A stretch of DNA of 64,000 nt, taken from positions 18,566,676 to 18,630,675 of the forward strand of contig JASKMD010000008.1 of NCBI GenBank assembly GCA_030144725.1, written 5' to 3'. The DNA is from Haematococcus lacustris. Its lineage: Eukaryota > Chlorophyta > Chlorophyceae > Chlamydomonadales > Haematococcaceae. The first letter of the stretch is position 1, and the number at the start of each line of letters is the position of its first letter. The notes under the pieces were generated by a model. That model was not told the DNA's origin. It made no database searches and was given only the letters and a program-made list of their open reading frames with translations. Positions 1 to 11,682 of this stretch are shown one piece after another. A program made the position numbers and the translations under genes.

Positions 1-3000
1 GTCAGGTCAGGTCAGGTCAGGTCAGGTCAGGTCAGGTCAGGTCAGGTCAGGTCAGGTCAGGTCAGGTCAGGTCAGGTCAGGTCAGGTCAGGTCAGGTCAG
101 GTCAGGTCAGGTCAGGTCAGGTCAGGTCAGGTCAGGTCAGGTCAGGTCAGGTCAGGTCAGGTCAGGTCAGGTCAGGTCAGGTCAGGTCAGGTCAGGTCAG
201 GTCAGGTCAGGTCAGGTCAGGTCAGGTCAGGTCAGGTCAGGTCAGGTCAGGTCAGGTCAGGTCAGGTCAGGTCAGGTCAGGTCAGGTCAGGTCAGGTCAG
301 GTCAGGTCAGGTCAGGTCAGGTCAGGTCAGGTCAGGTCAGGTCAGGTCAGGTCAGGTCAGGTCAGGTCAGGTCAGGTCAGGTCAGGTCAGGTCAGGTCAG
401 GTCAGGTCAGGTCAGGTCAGGTCAGGTCAGGTCAGGTCAGGTCAGGTCAGGTCAGGTCAGGTCAGGTCAGGTCAGGTCAGGTCAGGTCAGGTCAGGTCAG
501 GTCAGGTCAGGTCAGGTCAGGTCAGGTCAGGTCAGGTCAGGTCAGGTCAGGTCAGGTCAGGTCAGGTCAGGTCAGGTCAGGTCAGGTCAGGTCAGGTCAG
601 GTCAGGTCAGGTCAGGTCAGGTCAGGTCAGGTCAGGTCAGGTCAGGTCAGGTCAGGTCAGGTCAGGTCAGGTCAGGTCAGGTCAGGTCAGGTCAGGTCAG
701 GTCAGGTCAGGTCAGGTCAGGTCAGGTCAGGTCAGGTCAGGTCAGGTCAGGTCAGGTCAGGTCAGGTCAGGTCAGGTCAGGTCAGGTCAGGTCAGGTCAG
801 GTCAGGTCAGGTCAGGTCAGGTCAGGTCAGGTCAGGTCAGGTCAGGTCAGGTCAGGTCAGGTCAGGTCAGGTCAGGTCAGGTCAGGTCAGGTCAGGTCAG
901 GTCAGGTCAGGTCAGGTCAGGTCAGGTCAGGTCAGGTCAGGTCAGGTCAGGTCAGGTCAGGTCAGGTCAGGTCAGGTCAGGTCAGGTCAGGTCAGGTCAG
1001 GTCAGGTCAGGTCAGGTCAGGTCAGGTCAGGTCAGGTCAGGTCAGGTCAGGTCAGGTCAGGTCAGGTCAGGTCAGGTCAGGTCAGGTCAGGTCAGGTCAG
1101 GTCAGGTCAGGTCAGGTCAGGTCAGGTCAGGTCAGGTCAGGTCAGGTCAGGTCAGGTCAGGTCAGGTCAGGTCAGGTCAGGTCAGGTCAGGTCAGGTCAG
1201 GTCAGGTCAGGTCAGGTCAGGTCAGGTCAGGTCAGGTCAGGTCAGGTCAGGTCAGGTCAGGTCAGGTCAGGTCAGGTCAGGTCAGGTCAGGTCAGGTCAG
1301 GTCAGGTCAGGTCAGGTCAGGTCAGGTCAGGTCAGGTCAGGTCAGGTCAGGTCAGGTCAGGTCAGGTCAGGTCAGGTCAGGTCAGGTCAGGTCAGGTCAG
1401 GTCAGGTCAGGTCAGGTCAGGTCAGGTCAGGTCAGGTCAGGTCAGGTCAGGTCAGGTCAGGTCAGGTCAGGTCAGGTCAGGTCAGGTCAGGTCAGGTCAG
1501 GTCAGGTCAGGTCAGGTCAGGTCAGGTCAGGTCAGGTCAGGTCAGGTCAGGTCAGGTCAGGTCAGGTCAGGTCAGGTCAGGTCAGGTCAGGTCAGGTCAG
1601 GTCAGGTCAGGTCAGGTCAGGTCAGGTCAGGTCAGGTCAGGTCAGGTCAGGTCAGGTCAGGTCAGGTCAGGTCAGGTCAGGTCAGGTCAGGTCAGGTCAG
1701 GTCAGGTCAGGTCAGGTCAGGTCAGGTCAGGTCAGGTCAGGTCAGGTCAGGTCAGGTCAGGTCAGGTCAGGTCAGGTCAGGTCAGGTCAGGTCAGGTCAG
1801 GTCAGGTCAGGTCAGGTCAGGTCAGGTCAGGTCAGGTCAGGTCAGGTCAGGTCAGGTCAGGTCAGGTCAGGTCAGGTCAGGTCAGGTCAGGTCAGGTCAG
1901 GTCAGGTCAGGTCAGGTCAGGTCAGGTCAGGTCAGGTCAGGTCAGGTCAGGTCAGGTCAGGTCAGGTCAGGTCAGGTCAGGTCAGGTCAGGTCAGGTCAG
2001 GTCAGGTCAGGTCAGGTCAGGTCAGGTCAGGTCAGGTCAGGTCAGGTCAGGTCAGGTCAGGTCAGGTCAGGTCAGGTCAGGTCAGGTCAGGTCAGGTCAG
2101 GTCAGGTCAGGTCAGGTCAGGTCAGGTCAGGTCAGGTCAGGTCAGGTCAGGTCAGGTCAGGTCAGGTCAGGTCAGGTCAGGTCAGGTCAGGTCAGGTCAG
2201 GTCAGGTCAGGTCAGGTCAGGTCAGGTCAGGTCAGGTCAGGTCAGGTCAGGTCAGGTCAGGTCAGGTCAGGTCAGGTCAGGTCAGGTCAGGTCAGGTCAG
2301 GTCAGGTCAGGTCAGGTCAGGTCAGGTCAGGTCAGGTCAGGTCAGGTCAGGTCAGGTCAGGTCAGGTCAGGTCAGGTCAGGTCAGGTCAGGTCAGGTCAG
2401 GTCAGGTCAGGTCAGGTCAGGTCAGGTCAGGTCAGGTCAGGTCAGGTCAGGTCAGGTCAGGTCAGGTCAGGTCAGGTCAGGTCAGGTCAGGTCAGGTCAG
2501 GTCAGGTCAGGTCAGGTCAGGTCAGGTCAGGTCAGGTCAGGTCAGGTCAGGTCAGGTCAGGTCAGGTCAGGTCAGGTCAGGTCAGGTCAGGTCAGGTCAG
2601 GTCAGGTCAGGTCAGGTCAGGTCAGGTCAGGTCAGGTCAGGTCAGGTCAGGTCAGGTCAGGTCAGGTCAGGTCAGGTCAGGTCAGGTCAGGTCAGGTCAG
2701 GTCAGGTCAGGTCAGGTCAGGTCAGGTCAGGTCAGGTCAGGTCAGGTCAGGTCAGGTCAGGTCAGGGTCAGGTCAGGTCAGGTCAGGTCAGGTCAGGTCA
2801 GGTCAGGTCAGGTCAGGTCAGGTCAGGTCAGGTCAGGTCAGGTCAGGTCAGGTCAGGTCAGGTCAGGTCAGGTCAGGTCAGGTCAGGTCAGGTCAGGTCA
2901 GGTCAGGTCAGGTCAGGTCAGGTCAGGTCAGGTCAGGTCAGGTCAGGTCAGGTCAGGTCAGGTCAGGTCAGGTCAGGTCAGGTCAGGTCAGGTCAGGTCA

Positions 3001-4721
3001 GGTCAGGTCAGGTCAGGTCAGGTCAGGTCAGGTCAGGTCAGGTCAGGTCAGGTCAGGTCAGGTCAGGTCAGGTCAGGTCAGGTCAGGTCAGGTCAGGTCA
3101 GGTCAGGTCAGGTCAGGTCAGGTCAGGTCAGGTCAGGTCAGGTCAGGTCAGGTCAGGTCAGGTCAGGTCAGGTCAGGTCAGGTCAGGTCAGGTCAGGTCA
3201 GGTCAGGTCAGGTCAGGTCAGGTCAGGTCAGGTCAGGTCAGGTCAGGTCAGGTCAGGTCAGGTCAGGTCAGGTCAGGTCAGGTCAGGTCAGGTCAGGTCA
3301 GGTCAGGTCAGGTCAGGTCAGGTCAGGTCAGGTCAGGTCAGGTCAGGTCAGGTCAGGTCAGGTCAGGTCAGGTCAGGTCAGGTCAGGTCAGGTCAGGTCA
3401 GGTCAGGTCAGGTCAGGTCAGGTCAGGTCAGGTCAGGTCAGGTCAGGTCAGGTCAGGTCAGGTCAGGTCAGGTCAGGTCAGGTCAGGTCAGGTCAGGTCA
3501 GGTCAGGTCAGGTCAGGTCAGGTCAGGTCAGGTCAGGTCAGGTCAGGTCAGGTCAGGTCAGGTCAGGTCAGGTCAGGTCAGGTCAGGTCAGGTCAGGTCA
3601 GGTCAGGTCAGGTCAGGTCAGGTCAGGTCAGGTCAGGTCAGGTCAGGTCAGGTCAGGTCAGGTCAGGTCAGGTCAGGTCAGGGTCAGGTCAGGTCAGGTC
3701 AGGTCAGGTCAGGTCAGGTCAGGTCAGGTCAGGTCAGGTCAGGTCAGGTCAGGTCAGGTCAGGTCAGGTCAGGTCAGGTCAGGTCAGGTCAGGTCAGGTC
3801 AGGTCAGGTCAGGTCAGGTCAGGTCAGGTCAGGTCAGGTCAGGTCAGGTCAGGTCAGGTCAGGTAGGTCAGGTCAGGTCAGGTCAGGTCAGGTCAGGTCA
3901 GGTCAGGTCAGGTCAGGTCAGGTCAGGTCAGGTCAGGTCAGGTCAGGTCAGGTCAGGTCAGGTCAGGTCAGGTCAGGTCAGGTCAGGTCAGGTCAGGTCA
4001 GGTCAGGTCAGGTCAGGTCAGGTCAGGTCAGGTCAGGTCAGGTCAGGTCAGGTCAGGTCAGGTCAGGTCAGGTCAGGTCAGGTCAGGTCAGGTCAGGTCA
4101 GGTCAGGTCAGGTCAGGTCAGGTCAGGTCAGGTCAGGTCAGGTCAGGTCAGGTCAGGTCAGGTCAGGTCAGGTCAGGTCAGGTCAGGTCAGGTCAGGTCA
4201 GGTCAGGTCAGGTCAGGTCAGGTCAGGTCAGGTCAGGTCAGGTCAGGTCAGGTCAGGTCAGGTCAGGTCAGGTCAGGTCAGGTCAGGTCAGGTCAGGTCA
4301 GGTCAGGTCAGGTCAGGTCAGGTCAGGTCAGGTCAGGTCAGGTCAGGTCAGGTCAGGTCAGGTCAGGTCAGGTCAGGTCAGGTCAGGTCAGGTCAGGTCA
4401 GGTCAGGTCAGGTCAGGTCAGGTCAGGTCAGGTCAGGTCAGGTCAGGTCAGGTCAGGTCAGGTCAGGTCAGGTCAGGTCAGGTCAGGTCAGGTCAGGTCA
4501 GGTCAGGTCAGGTCAGGTCAGGTCAGGTCAGGTCAGGTCAGGTCAGGTCAGGTCAGGTCAGGTCAGGTCAGGTCAGGTCAGGTCAGGTCAGGTCAGGTCA
4601 GGTCAGGTCAGGTCAGGTCAGGTCAGGTCAGGTCAGGTCAGGTCAGGTCAGGTCAGGTCAGGTCAGGTCAGGTCAGGTCAGGTCAGGTCAGGTCAGGTCA
4701 GGTCAGGTCAGGTCAGGTCAG
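1..4721. repeat. (GTCAG)n pentanucleotide array, 4.7 kb
   Basis: About 944 head-to-tail copies of GTCAG fill the start of the window and continue beyond its left edge. I see only three irregularities, all phase shifts: an extra G near 2766, an extra G near 3681 and a lost C near 3865. Long uniform blocks between them suggest recent expansion or homogenisation. On the minus strand the unit reads CTGAC, matching the plant and algal branch-point consensus CTNAC. The array abuts the 5' coding part of a minus-strand Fanzor-like gene at 4722, in the place where the longer copy at 29.5-34.7 kb has an intron holding the same repeat. It is therefore probably intronic or post-exonic sequence of that element. 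Assembly length of such an array is unreliable. Confidence 0.98.
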
Positions 4722-5446
4722 GTTGGTTGCAGAAGTCCTTGAGCTGCCTCAGCATCGCTGGGTCCTCGCAGTCAAGGGGCAAGGGAGGGCCAGTGGGTGC
4801 TGCGGGTGCAAAGGCTGCCAGGCGGGCGCTGCAGCGCCTTTGGGGGGGTTGCGTGACTGGCTCGGGTTCTGACTCTGACTCCGAGTCAGACTGTGGCTCT
4901 GGCTCTGAGTCACAGTCCGACTTGGAGTCAGAGTCAGTATCAAACTCCATGCTGGCAGGCTGGGCATGGGCAGGCTGGGCAGGGGCCCGTGGGGGTAGGG
5001 TGGGTAGGGGGGGAGCATCAGGGGGTTGGGGGGGCTGCACGGCTGGAGGCTGAAGTGCGCGTGGGAGTGGATTTCATCCCGCAGCCGGAGGTGCTCCCGC
5101 CTCGTGCGCCTCGTCTTCTTGCAGCCGCGCAGCACTGCGCCCTCGGGGACCTTGATGACCTGCAGCCAATCAAAGTTGCCATTTTGACAGGCCAAGACAC
5201 AAGGCGGGGTCAACACAAACAGTGCGGGGACACATAAGGCGGGGCCGTCACCTGACGTCTGGTCGTGGCCCAGCCATCCCGACGATCCTGTCGTTGCTTG
5301 CCTCGGGCGGAACGAGACGCTGCGATGGAACCAACCGGAGCGACGGGTTATCACACAGCGCGTAGCCCACAGTAGCCCACAGTCGGCTAGGGTCACGCAC
5401 CTTTCTGTTTCTTTCCCGGGTCCTTTATGTGCTTCTTCTTAGCCAT
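4722..5446 (-). pseudogene. Fanzor-like element copy A1, 5' part, broken
   Basis: The minus strand carries the N-terminal part of the family A Fanzor-like protein that is better preserved at 33584-34419. A first exon at 5446-5401 starts with ATG and encodes MAKKKHIKDPGKKQK, a lysine-rich stretch that could be a nuclear localisation signal, followed by a GTGCGT donor. A later exon, after a CTGCAG acceptor near 5172, encodes VIKVPEGAVLRG and a basic helix, then a Pro-rich and a Ser/Asp/Glu-rich linker. Conserved parts fall in two frames (the basic segment in one, CEDPAMLRQLKDFC in another), so there is at least one frameshift. The exon stops abruptly after LKDFC and runs straight into the CTGAC array, losing the rest of the domain seen in copy A2. 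The remainder, if present, lies left of the window. Confidence 0.65.
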
Positions 5447-5577
5447 CACGCGATGCGCAGTGCGACGGGCGGTGCCCTCTTCAAGCAACTTGGGTTTCCC
5501 GTGAAAAATACACGTGTGTATCCAGTCTCACTATTTCCACTTCAGCTTATTCTAAGCTGAGCATGGGACAAGCACAG

Positions 5578-5734
5578 GACATTACGGACACTACGGATCG
5601 TCCCGACCCATCTAACGTTAGACTAGATTAGACGGTTCTAACGTTAGATTGGCTTATTAGATCTAATCTAACAATCTAACCTAACGTTATATCTACGTAG
5701 ATCTACGTAGATGGGACGATCCCTGGACATTACG
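5578..5734. mobile_element. Short palindromic element (MITE-like) with flanking direct repeat
   Basis: GGATCGTCCC (5595-5604) and its reverse complement GGGACGATCC (5713-5722) bound an AT-rich interior full of TAACGTTAG and ATCTACGTAGAT palindromes. Just outside, GGACATTACG occurs at 5578-5587 and again at 5725-5734, which could be a target-site duplication with a few extra bases. There is no ORF. It lies in the 1.1-kb gap between Fanzor copy A1 and the HAD gene; I see no other feature in that gap. Confidence 0.6.
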
Positions 5735-6557
5735 CATACACGCGAGAAGGTTGCATACGAAAAGTCGATGCCACTTGGTAGACATTTTTTGTAGAACGTT
5801 ATGCATGGATTGATGAACATTGTGTGTGGGTGGCGGTGGCGTCGCACTGTTATGTTTACTACTGCTGCACTATTATGTATACCCCTGTGCTGGGCTGGCC
5901 TATCAGGCATTTGAGTGGCGCATTCATGACTGGGATAATGTTGGTTGTGGGTCCTGAAGGTGCTGCATTGTTATGCCATGTCCTCGCACTGGTCTTAGTG
6001 ACAATCCTCGACTTGGTAGCCCCTTAATTTACACAACCACACAATGACCAATCTGTTCAAGACTCAGATGTCACTCTGTACATTGCAGGTCCAAGCACCT
6101 CTGGCACCCTCTGGGCCATTTACCTTGTTCCACCACACCCCACACCCCTTCTTGTAAAGAATCACATGCTCCACCCCACTCCAACATTCACACCAAACAA
6201 ATGAGTGCTACAACCCTGTATGGTACATTCGCATGCACAGCTGTTGTACATCAGCAGGCCCATTGCCTACAGCCACACCAACCCACACAGACAACGCCTG
6301 TAGTGATCACAGTTCCTAATACTCCTCATCACAACTGACTCTCCACCCACTCCCGTCATGACACCCTCACAGTTGATGCGCCTCTCACCTCTCACCGCCC
6401 CTCAAATGTGTGTTGCCTGCTCAGGTAGCTGTCATGCACATCTGACCGATCCACGACCACATAGCAAGCTATTGCTCACACCTTCCGTCCTGCTGCAGTG
6501 GGTGAGTGTAAGGGATGCTCACAAGCCATTGTGCCCGGCCATCTGTCAACACTCGTG

Positions 6558-7888
6558 CTACAAACTATGGAAGGCACCTGCTGACAAGGCGTATGGCTCA
6601 AACATGTCCAGCTCTGGGTCATCCACTTCTGAGCTGTCCTCCTCTCCATCCTCCTCCAAGGACCGGGGAGGGCAGGCATTCTCCACGCTAAAGAGGCGCT
6701 TCATGTTGAAGAGGGTGATTTGTGACATGTTCCGCACGACGAGGTCGGCTGACACGAAATCAAATACTGGCTTGCAGCCAGTGACAATGACTGACTTCAT
6801 GCCCAGCTCGTGAGCTGCTTCCACAGACGTGTTGGACTCTCCAACAACCACACAGCGCATGGATGGACGTCCTATAAGCTGCGCTGCATAGCTGTAGTAG
6901 TATTCAACCTCAGGGGCACCGCTGTCCTCAGCTGTGACCACGGCGTCAAAGAACTGCGCCAAGTTGTATCGCTTGAGGTCCTCTCGCACACGTGCGCCTG
7001 GCAAACTGCAGGCCAGGGCGATAGGGATGTTGTATCTGCAACAGGAGGGCATCAGCACACACTCTGTAATCATGACCGCAGCTCATAAATATCTATGTGA
7101 GTTGCTTCGTCTCTCGTTGCGCACCCACCGCTGCAGGGTTTCAAGGAACTGACGAGCTTCCAGGATCTCTGCGGGGTGCCTGCCACCCATGAGCTCCTCA
7201 TACACCGCCTGCTTTCTTCGGGCTATTTGCTTGGTCTCCGTGGGATTTTGCGTCCACTTCAGGATACGACTGACCACAAGGTCATCCCGGCAACCCTTGA
7301 ATCGTCTGCAAAAGAGAATCAGCGCATCAAGAGCGAGCAACAGTAATCACCATCCATCGCTCCAGAACAGCTCCCACCTAAACAAATGTCCCAGGGGGCG
7401 TGGGAAGCCGAACTCTGCAGCGACCTTCAGCCACGCCTGGCTGTGCACTTCGAATGTATCCTGCACGAGGACGCCCTCCCACTCCATGATGACGCCAAAC
7501 CAGCTGGTACTAAGGCGCTCAGCGCGCTTCAGCGGGTTTGCGAGAGAGACGTCATCAACTGCAGGAGCACGCCGTGTACCACGTTGCGCCACGGGTTGCT
7601 ACCATGTTGCTGCCATAACGTGGGTAGAAGATCCTGTTGGGTATAACCCTAGCAGAGGCAAAGTACAAGAGCGTGTTTCCCACCTGGATGCTCCATGGGC
7701 GGGAGCGCCAGCAGCTCAAGCTCCACCGGCTTCTCCACTATTCGGCTGGTGACCGCAGAGGTGCTGGCGTAGCAAACGAAGCGGCATGGCATTCGTGACG
7801 GAGACAAAGCTGCAACACGGCTGAGCAGAACTGGGCTCTGCTTTTGAGGAGCGGGCAGGCGCGAGCACGTCGACATGCGGACAAGCAT
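6558..7888 (-). CDS. HAD-superfamily hydrolase, PYRP2-like, probably plastid targeted
   Basis: Four exons splice in phase with GT-AG borders: 7888-7684, 7558-7378, 7305-7129 and 7035-6558, giving 346 residues. Residues 1-65 are rich in Ser, Arg and Ala with few acidic residues, as in a chloroplast transit peptide. The rest aligns by eye, as I remember it, with the plant HAD protein At4g11570 (PYRP2, 5-amino-6-(5-phospho-ribitylamino)uracil phosphatase of riboflavin synthesis): GVIMEWEG near residue 90, a Lys/Arg-rich cap helix, NIPIALACS, AAEDS-like VTAEDSG, GESNTSVEAAHELGMKSV and ADLVVR. The usual HAD nucleophile motif DxDG reads EWEG here, so catalysis cannot be taken for granted. The C-terminal 40 residues are acidic. 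The first ATG after the upstream stop was chosen. Family membership is firm; the substrate is inferred. Confidence 0.85.
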
Positions 7889-8648
7889 TGTCAGTACTTG
7901 TTGTGCTGCTACTATCAAGTACGCGCGCGGTGGATGTCAGAACTGCTGACTTGGCCGGTGCCTTGAATTTCGAAACAAAACAACTTCGCACTTTTTGCTG
8001 AAAATGAATCAAAACAAATCCATCGTACAAGCTATCGCTGTGTCCTGTTTCATGATGCTATTACTGTGGAAATGGTGTGCAGCAAATACATGATATACAT
8101 AGGGGCTCGTGCAGGCGGCACTTCTGCTTCATGCTATCACAGGCTTACACAGGCTCATAGGCTGTTGGCAAATGGTTATGCGAGCGTCCATACGCGACTA
8201 TGGTCGCCTCATAAAGACCAGTGGGCACCACCCATGAGGACATTGCGCCGGTGGGACTTGTATCAGAAAATTGTATGTCGCGACTGCGAATTTTGCAAAA
8301 CGTCGACAACCGACGGCAGCAGCAGGGCAGGAGCAATGACCAGAGACATGTTGTGAGCAGTAGCATAGTAGCAGGGGCAGCAGTATGGTCAGGTCAGCAG
8401 AAGTGCAGCAGTCCGAGGGCAGTTAATGAGCAAATCTCAATGGATAATTGCGAGTGCGTCCCGTTCCGCATGCAGCTTTTTGGAGGGCCAGCTGCGGAGC
8501 CGGATAGTCCGAGAAGAGAGGAAAAAGGTGTTGCTTAAGGCCAAGCTATCAGACGATGCTTCAGACACAGAGGTGAAGATATTGACCTGTCCCTTTGGTG
8601 TAGTCTAGGATTGGAGCAACCATTGCTTCCATGGCTGCCTAATCTATC
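7889..8648. other. Intergenic region, no supported gene
   Basis: I see no convincing exon or repeat. It should contain the promoter of the minus-strand HAD gene and possibly of the plus-strand gene to the right. Confidence 0.5.
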
Positions 8649-9861
8649 ATGTCAGAGCTGTGTACACCTTTTGGTGATGATGCAGGACGTGGACCTGTCC
8701 AGCTTACAGGATGCGGAGAAAGATTCTGCAGAAATGGATCCTCCACCACAGCACATCAACTGCCACGTGTTGCAGCCAGCCCAAGAGGTCAGGCCACACC
8801 TTTTTCCTGGTTACTTCCATGTGCACAGCACGTCAGCTGCAAGTTGCAACACCAATGCTTTATTGCCACTCAGGACCATGATGGTGTAACATCTGAGCTG
8901 GGAGTGCTCCAGTGGCATGAGGAAGATGGGCCAGACGCTATCACTGCACCCGAGCCTGCATACCAGCAGCTGCTGCAGCTGGGGCTGGTGCTGGAGCACC
9001 AGGGTGCCCGGAAAGAGGTCCTGAAGCTGTTATTCTTGTGAGTGGCCCCAGGGGGCAGCAGCTTCCACCCAGCTTCTCACCATCCATGTGCATTTGCTGG
9101 GCAGTTGACGCCCCAGGCAGCCTCCACTACAGCACATCAACAGTCATGTCTTGCAGCAAGCCCCTCAGGTTAGGGTGTGCATGACGGCACCGTGCAATGC
9201 CCTGGCCCTCCACACTGCTGAGCTGAGTAGCTGACCCTGGCTCAGCAGCAGCTGGCCTGGTGCAGAGAGCAGCAGGTCTCCGCACCCACCAGCCTCAGTC
9301 TGACCATGCGGGGAGGGGGCAGCGAGGCAGTGGGAGGGGAAAGAGGGCATTGCTTACACCTTTGCTTGCCCTCAGCGGGCTGATGCAGCACCACCCTTGG
9401 CGTTCATCCCTTACCTTGCCCACCGCCGTATTGGTGGGGTGGCTGTATCCTAGAGTGCCAATTAAGTGGCGCTCAATGCGGCACCTGCATGCAGTGCTTA
9501 GGGTGGGTGGGGCTGGCAGGATACTGGCGTCATGCGTGGTCCTGACTTGCGTGGTCCTAACCCTTTTGGGACTGCCGCTGACGTGGACGCAGCACTGTCT
9601 GGAGGGGCCAAGGGGCCGCACCTGCCTTGGCCGCTGCTCAGCTCATGACATACTATGAGCAGCTGCCAGAGACTGGAGGTGAGCGGTGTGGCTGACACGC
9701 TTTGGGCAGATGGACTACTGCCAGCTCAGAGACTAAGCTCAAGACTGGCCACTCCATGCCACCCTGTGGGCACAAAGCCTACTCACACCTCGCCCAGGGG
9801 CCTGACACTCGGCCCTGACCCAACCATCATCCTTACCACCATCACCAGCCTGCAGCCTGGG

Positions 9862-10004
9862 CCCTGACCCTAACCCTGACACTAACTCAGGCCCTGACTC
9901 TGACACTGACTCAGACACTGACCATGACCCAGGCCCTGACCCTGATGCTGGCCCTGGCCCTAACCCTGACCCTACCCCTTACCTTGACCTTGACCCTGAC
10001 CCTG
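9862..10004 (+). repeat. CCCTGAC-rich imperfect repeat at an intron 3' end
   Basis: A 140-bp run of CCCTGA/CCCTAA/ACTCTGA units ends in CTGCAG at 10004, followed by an apparent exon. Read as protein it would give a Pro/Asp dipeptide tract, but its position just before an acceptor and its CTGAC content fit a pyrimidine-rich intron tail with repeated branch-point-like units. It resembles a short version of the large CTGAC arrays elsewhere in the window. Confidence 0.6.
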
Positions 10005-11145
10005 CAGAGGCTCTCTGGGTTCCCACCCTGGCTGACATGCTGGAAGCCCTGGTGGCTCTGGGATACCGTGACCCCAGCCTTACCACCCGCACCAGCCCTG
10101 GTCAGGCCGCTGCTGCCACCCACACTCGCACCCAGGCTCCCTGCACCAGACATCCCCAGGCAGCAGCAGTGCCTGAGCACCCCTGTCCAGCCAGCTCCCC
10201 TCGAGCCTCCTTAAGAAGGAGTCAGCGGGGTTCGGCGGCTACAGCTGTTGGCAATGACCTCAGCCCTGCGTCCAAACAGCCTCAGCTACCCGCATCATCA
10301 GGCCAGCGGGCGGCTCTGCTGCTGCCGCGTGAGGGGTCAGGCAGCGGGGCTAGCAGCGATGCCCAGGCCTTACTGGGTGCGGGGCCAGCTGGGGCACAGC
10401 TCTCCGCCTGCCAGCTGCAGAGGCTGCAGCAGCTGCTGGGCTGCCTCGCTCGCTTGTGTGGCGTGCACTGCCGCAGACGGCTGCTGAGCCTTGCTGGCGC
10501 TGAAGCAGTGGGTGGGAAGGGGGCAGAGGGCCAGGGGACGGTGGTGCAGGGCGTGTGGAGCCCCATGCTGCAGAGGGGCAGGGGGTGACATTCTCTATAT
10601 GTGTGAAGAATACTGTGTCATGCGCATGGCTCTCTCCTCTGCATGGCATTGCTTGGGCTGCCCTCCCGTGTGTTGGAGCTTCTTGCAGGGAGTGCCTTCA
10701 GATAGGCACTCTAGGTCATACCCCCTACCCTGAGGGACTTCCTTGCCCCAGCATCCACTGTCCACCCTTGCCTCTGCCATGCGTCAGCCTGGCCTTGCAT
10801 GCCAGCATGGGGCATGGCCAGCCAAGCACACTGCAGGCTGCACCCCTGCCGTTGCGCCCGCTGTCCCTGACCTGACGTGATGAAGGATGTGTGATGATGA
10901 GAATGAGGGCGAGGGCGAGGGGTTGTATCAGGGGAGCAGCATTCTATCAGCACAGTTGCTCCCCTACTATTACTACAGGGCAGGGGCTGTGTTATCTGTA
11001 ATCCGGTTTGTTTGCATGCAGCAAGCATCCGGTACCACTACGTGATTCACTACCCCAACCCGCTTGCGAAGGCCAGGCAATCTATGTTGGCATGAAACAC
11101 ATGCTCTTATGAAAGCTACAGCTTCAGCATTGCCTAGTGGACATG

Positions 11146-11379
11146 CTACTGTGGTACAGGCTGCTGGTCTTGGGCCTTGGGGGCTCGCTCTCGCAGCATC
11201 TTGAAGCCCAGTGCTGGGTATTCCTTAAGCGCCCTCCCTCGTGGCGATACGGGGCCTACCCAGCCCAGGTCGTCAGGCTTGCCCTTGGGCTTTGGTTTAG
11301 GCTGCTTGGGGTTGGGCTGTTTGGGCTCTTCCGCGCCCTTGCGCTTCTTGCCCTTCATCGCGCTCTGTATTATCTCCAC
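11146..11379 (-). pseudogene. Fanzor family A relic (A5), C-terminal tail only
   Basis: The minus strand encodes a Lys/Pro/Gln-rich linker followed by RALKEYPALGFKMLRERAPK, which matches the C-terminal tail of the family A copies (GKEYPGLGYKRLRDKPPK). The RuvC-III block DRDCNAALN and the stretch after it, present in other copies, are missing between linker and tail, so the copy is internally deleted. It ends in CAG-TAG like copies A3 and A4. It lies in a presumed intron of the unidentified plus-strand gene, antisense to it. Confidence 0.6.
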
Positions 11380-11507
11380 TTACACTCGCTCTCGACCCTC
11401 TCGACCCTCACTCTCGAGACTTCATTGGTAACAGTTACATTGGCAACATTGGCATTCTATCAGCATGCTACCATTCTGCCTGCTGACTTTGTGCCTGCTG
11501 CCCCCTG

Positions 11508-11682
11508 CCCTGCCATGTCCCAGGGCCTAGCATTCATGCTGCTCTATTGGCCTCCCCACCCCCTACCTCCCGGCGGTCAGCACTCTACCATTCTGTCTGC
11601 TGCCTGCTGGTCCTCCCTACCCTCTACCTCTCACCCCCTGCTGCCTCCCTCCCTCCCTGACCCGCCCCTACCATGCCCCTGT
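11508..11682 (+). repeat. Left arm of a 175-bp inverted duplication
   Basis: This stretch (from CCCAGGGCCTAGCATTC to the CCCGCCCCTACCATGCCCC region) is repeated in reverse orientation at about 14217-14392 with roughly nine of ten bases identical by eye. Both arms lie in presumed introns of the plus-strand gene and are 2.5 kb apart. The arm shows no coding signs of its own. Confidence 0.75.

Noticed and set aside
1..4721. CRISPR-like or centromeric/telomeric array
   Set aside because: The unit is a 5-bp microsatellite without spacers and the host is eukaryotic. It does not match the TTTAGGG/TTTTAGGG telomere types, and its position inside a Fanzor gene is better supported.
9862..10180. Acidic Asp-Pro repeat protein segment
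   Set aside because: The repeat ends in CTGCAG before a plausible exon and is pyrimidine-rich, so an intron tail is more likely.
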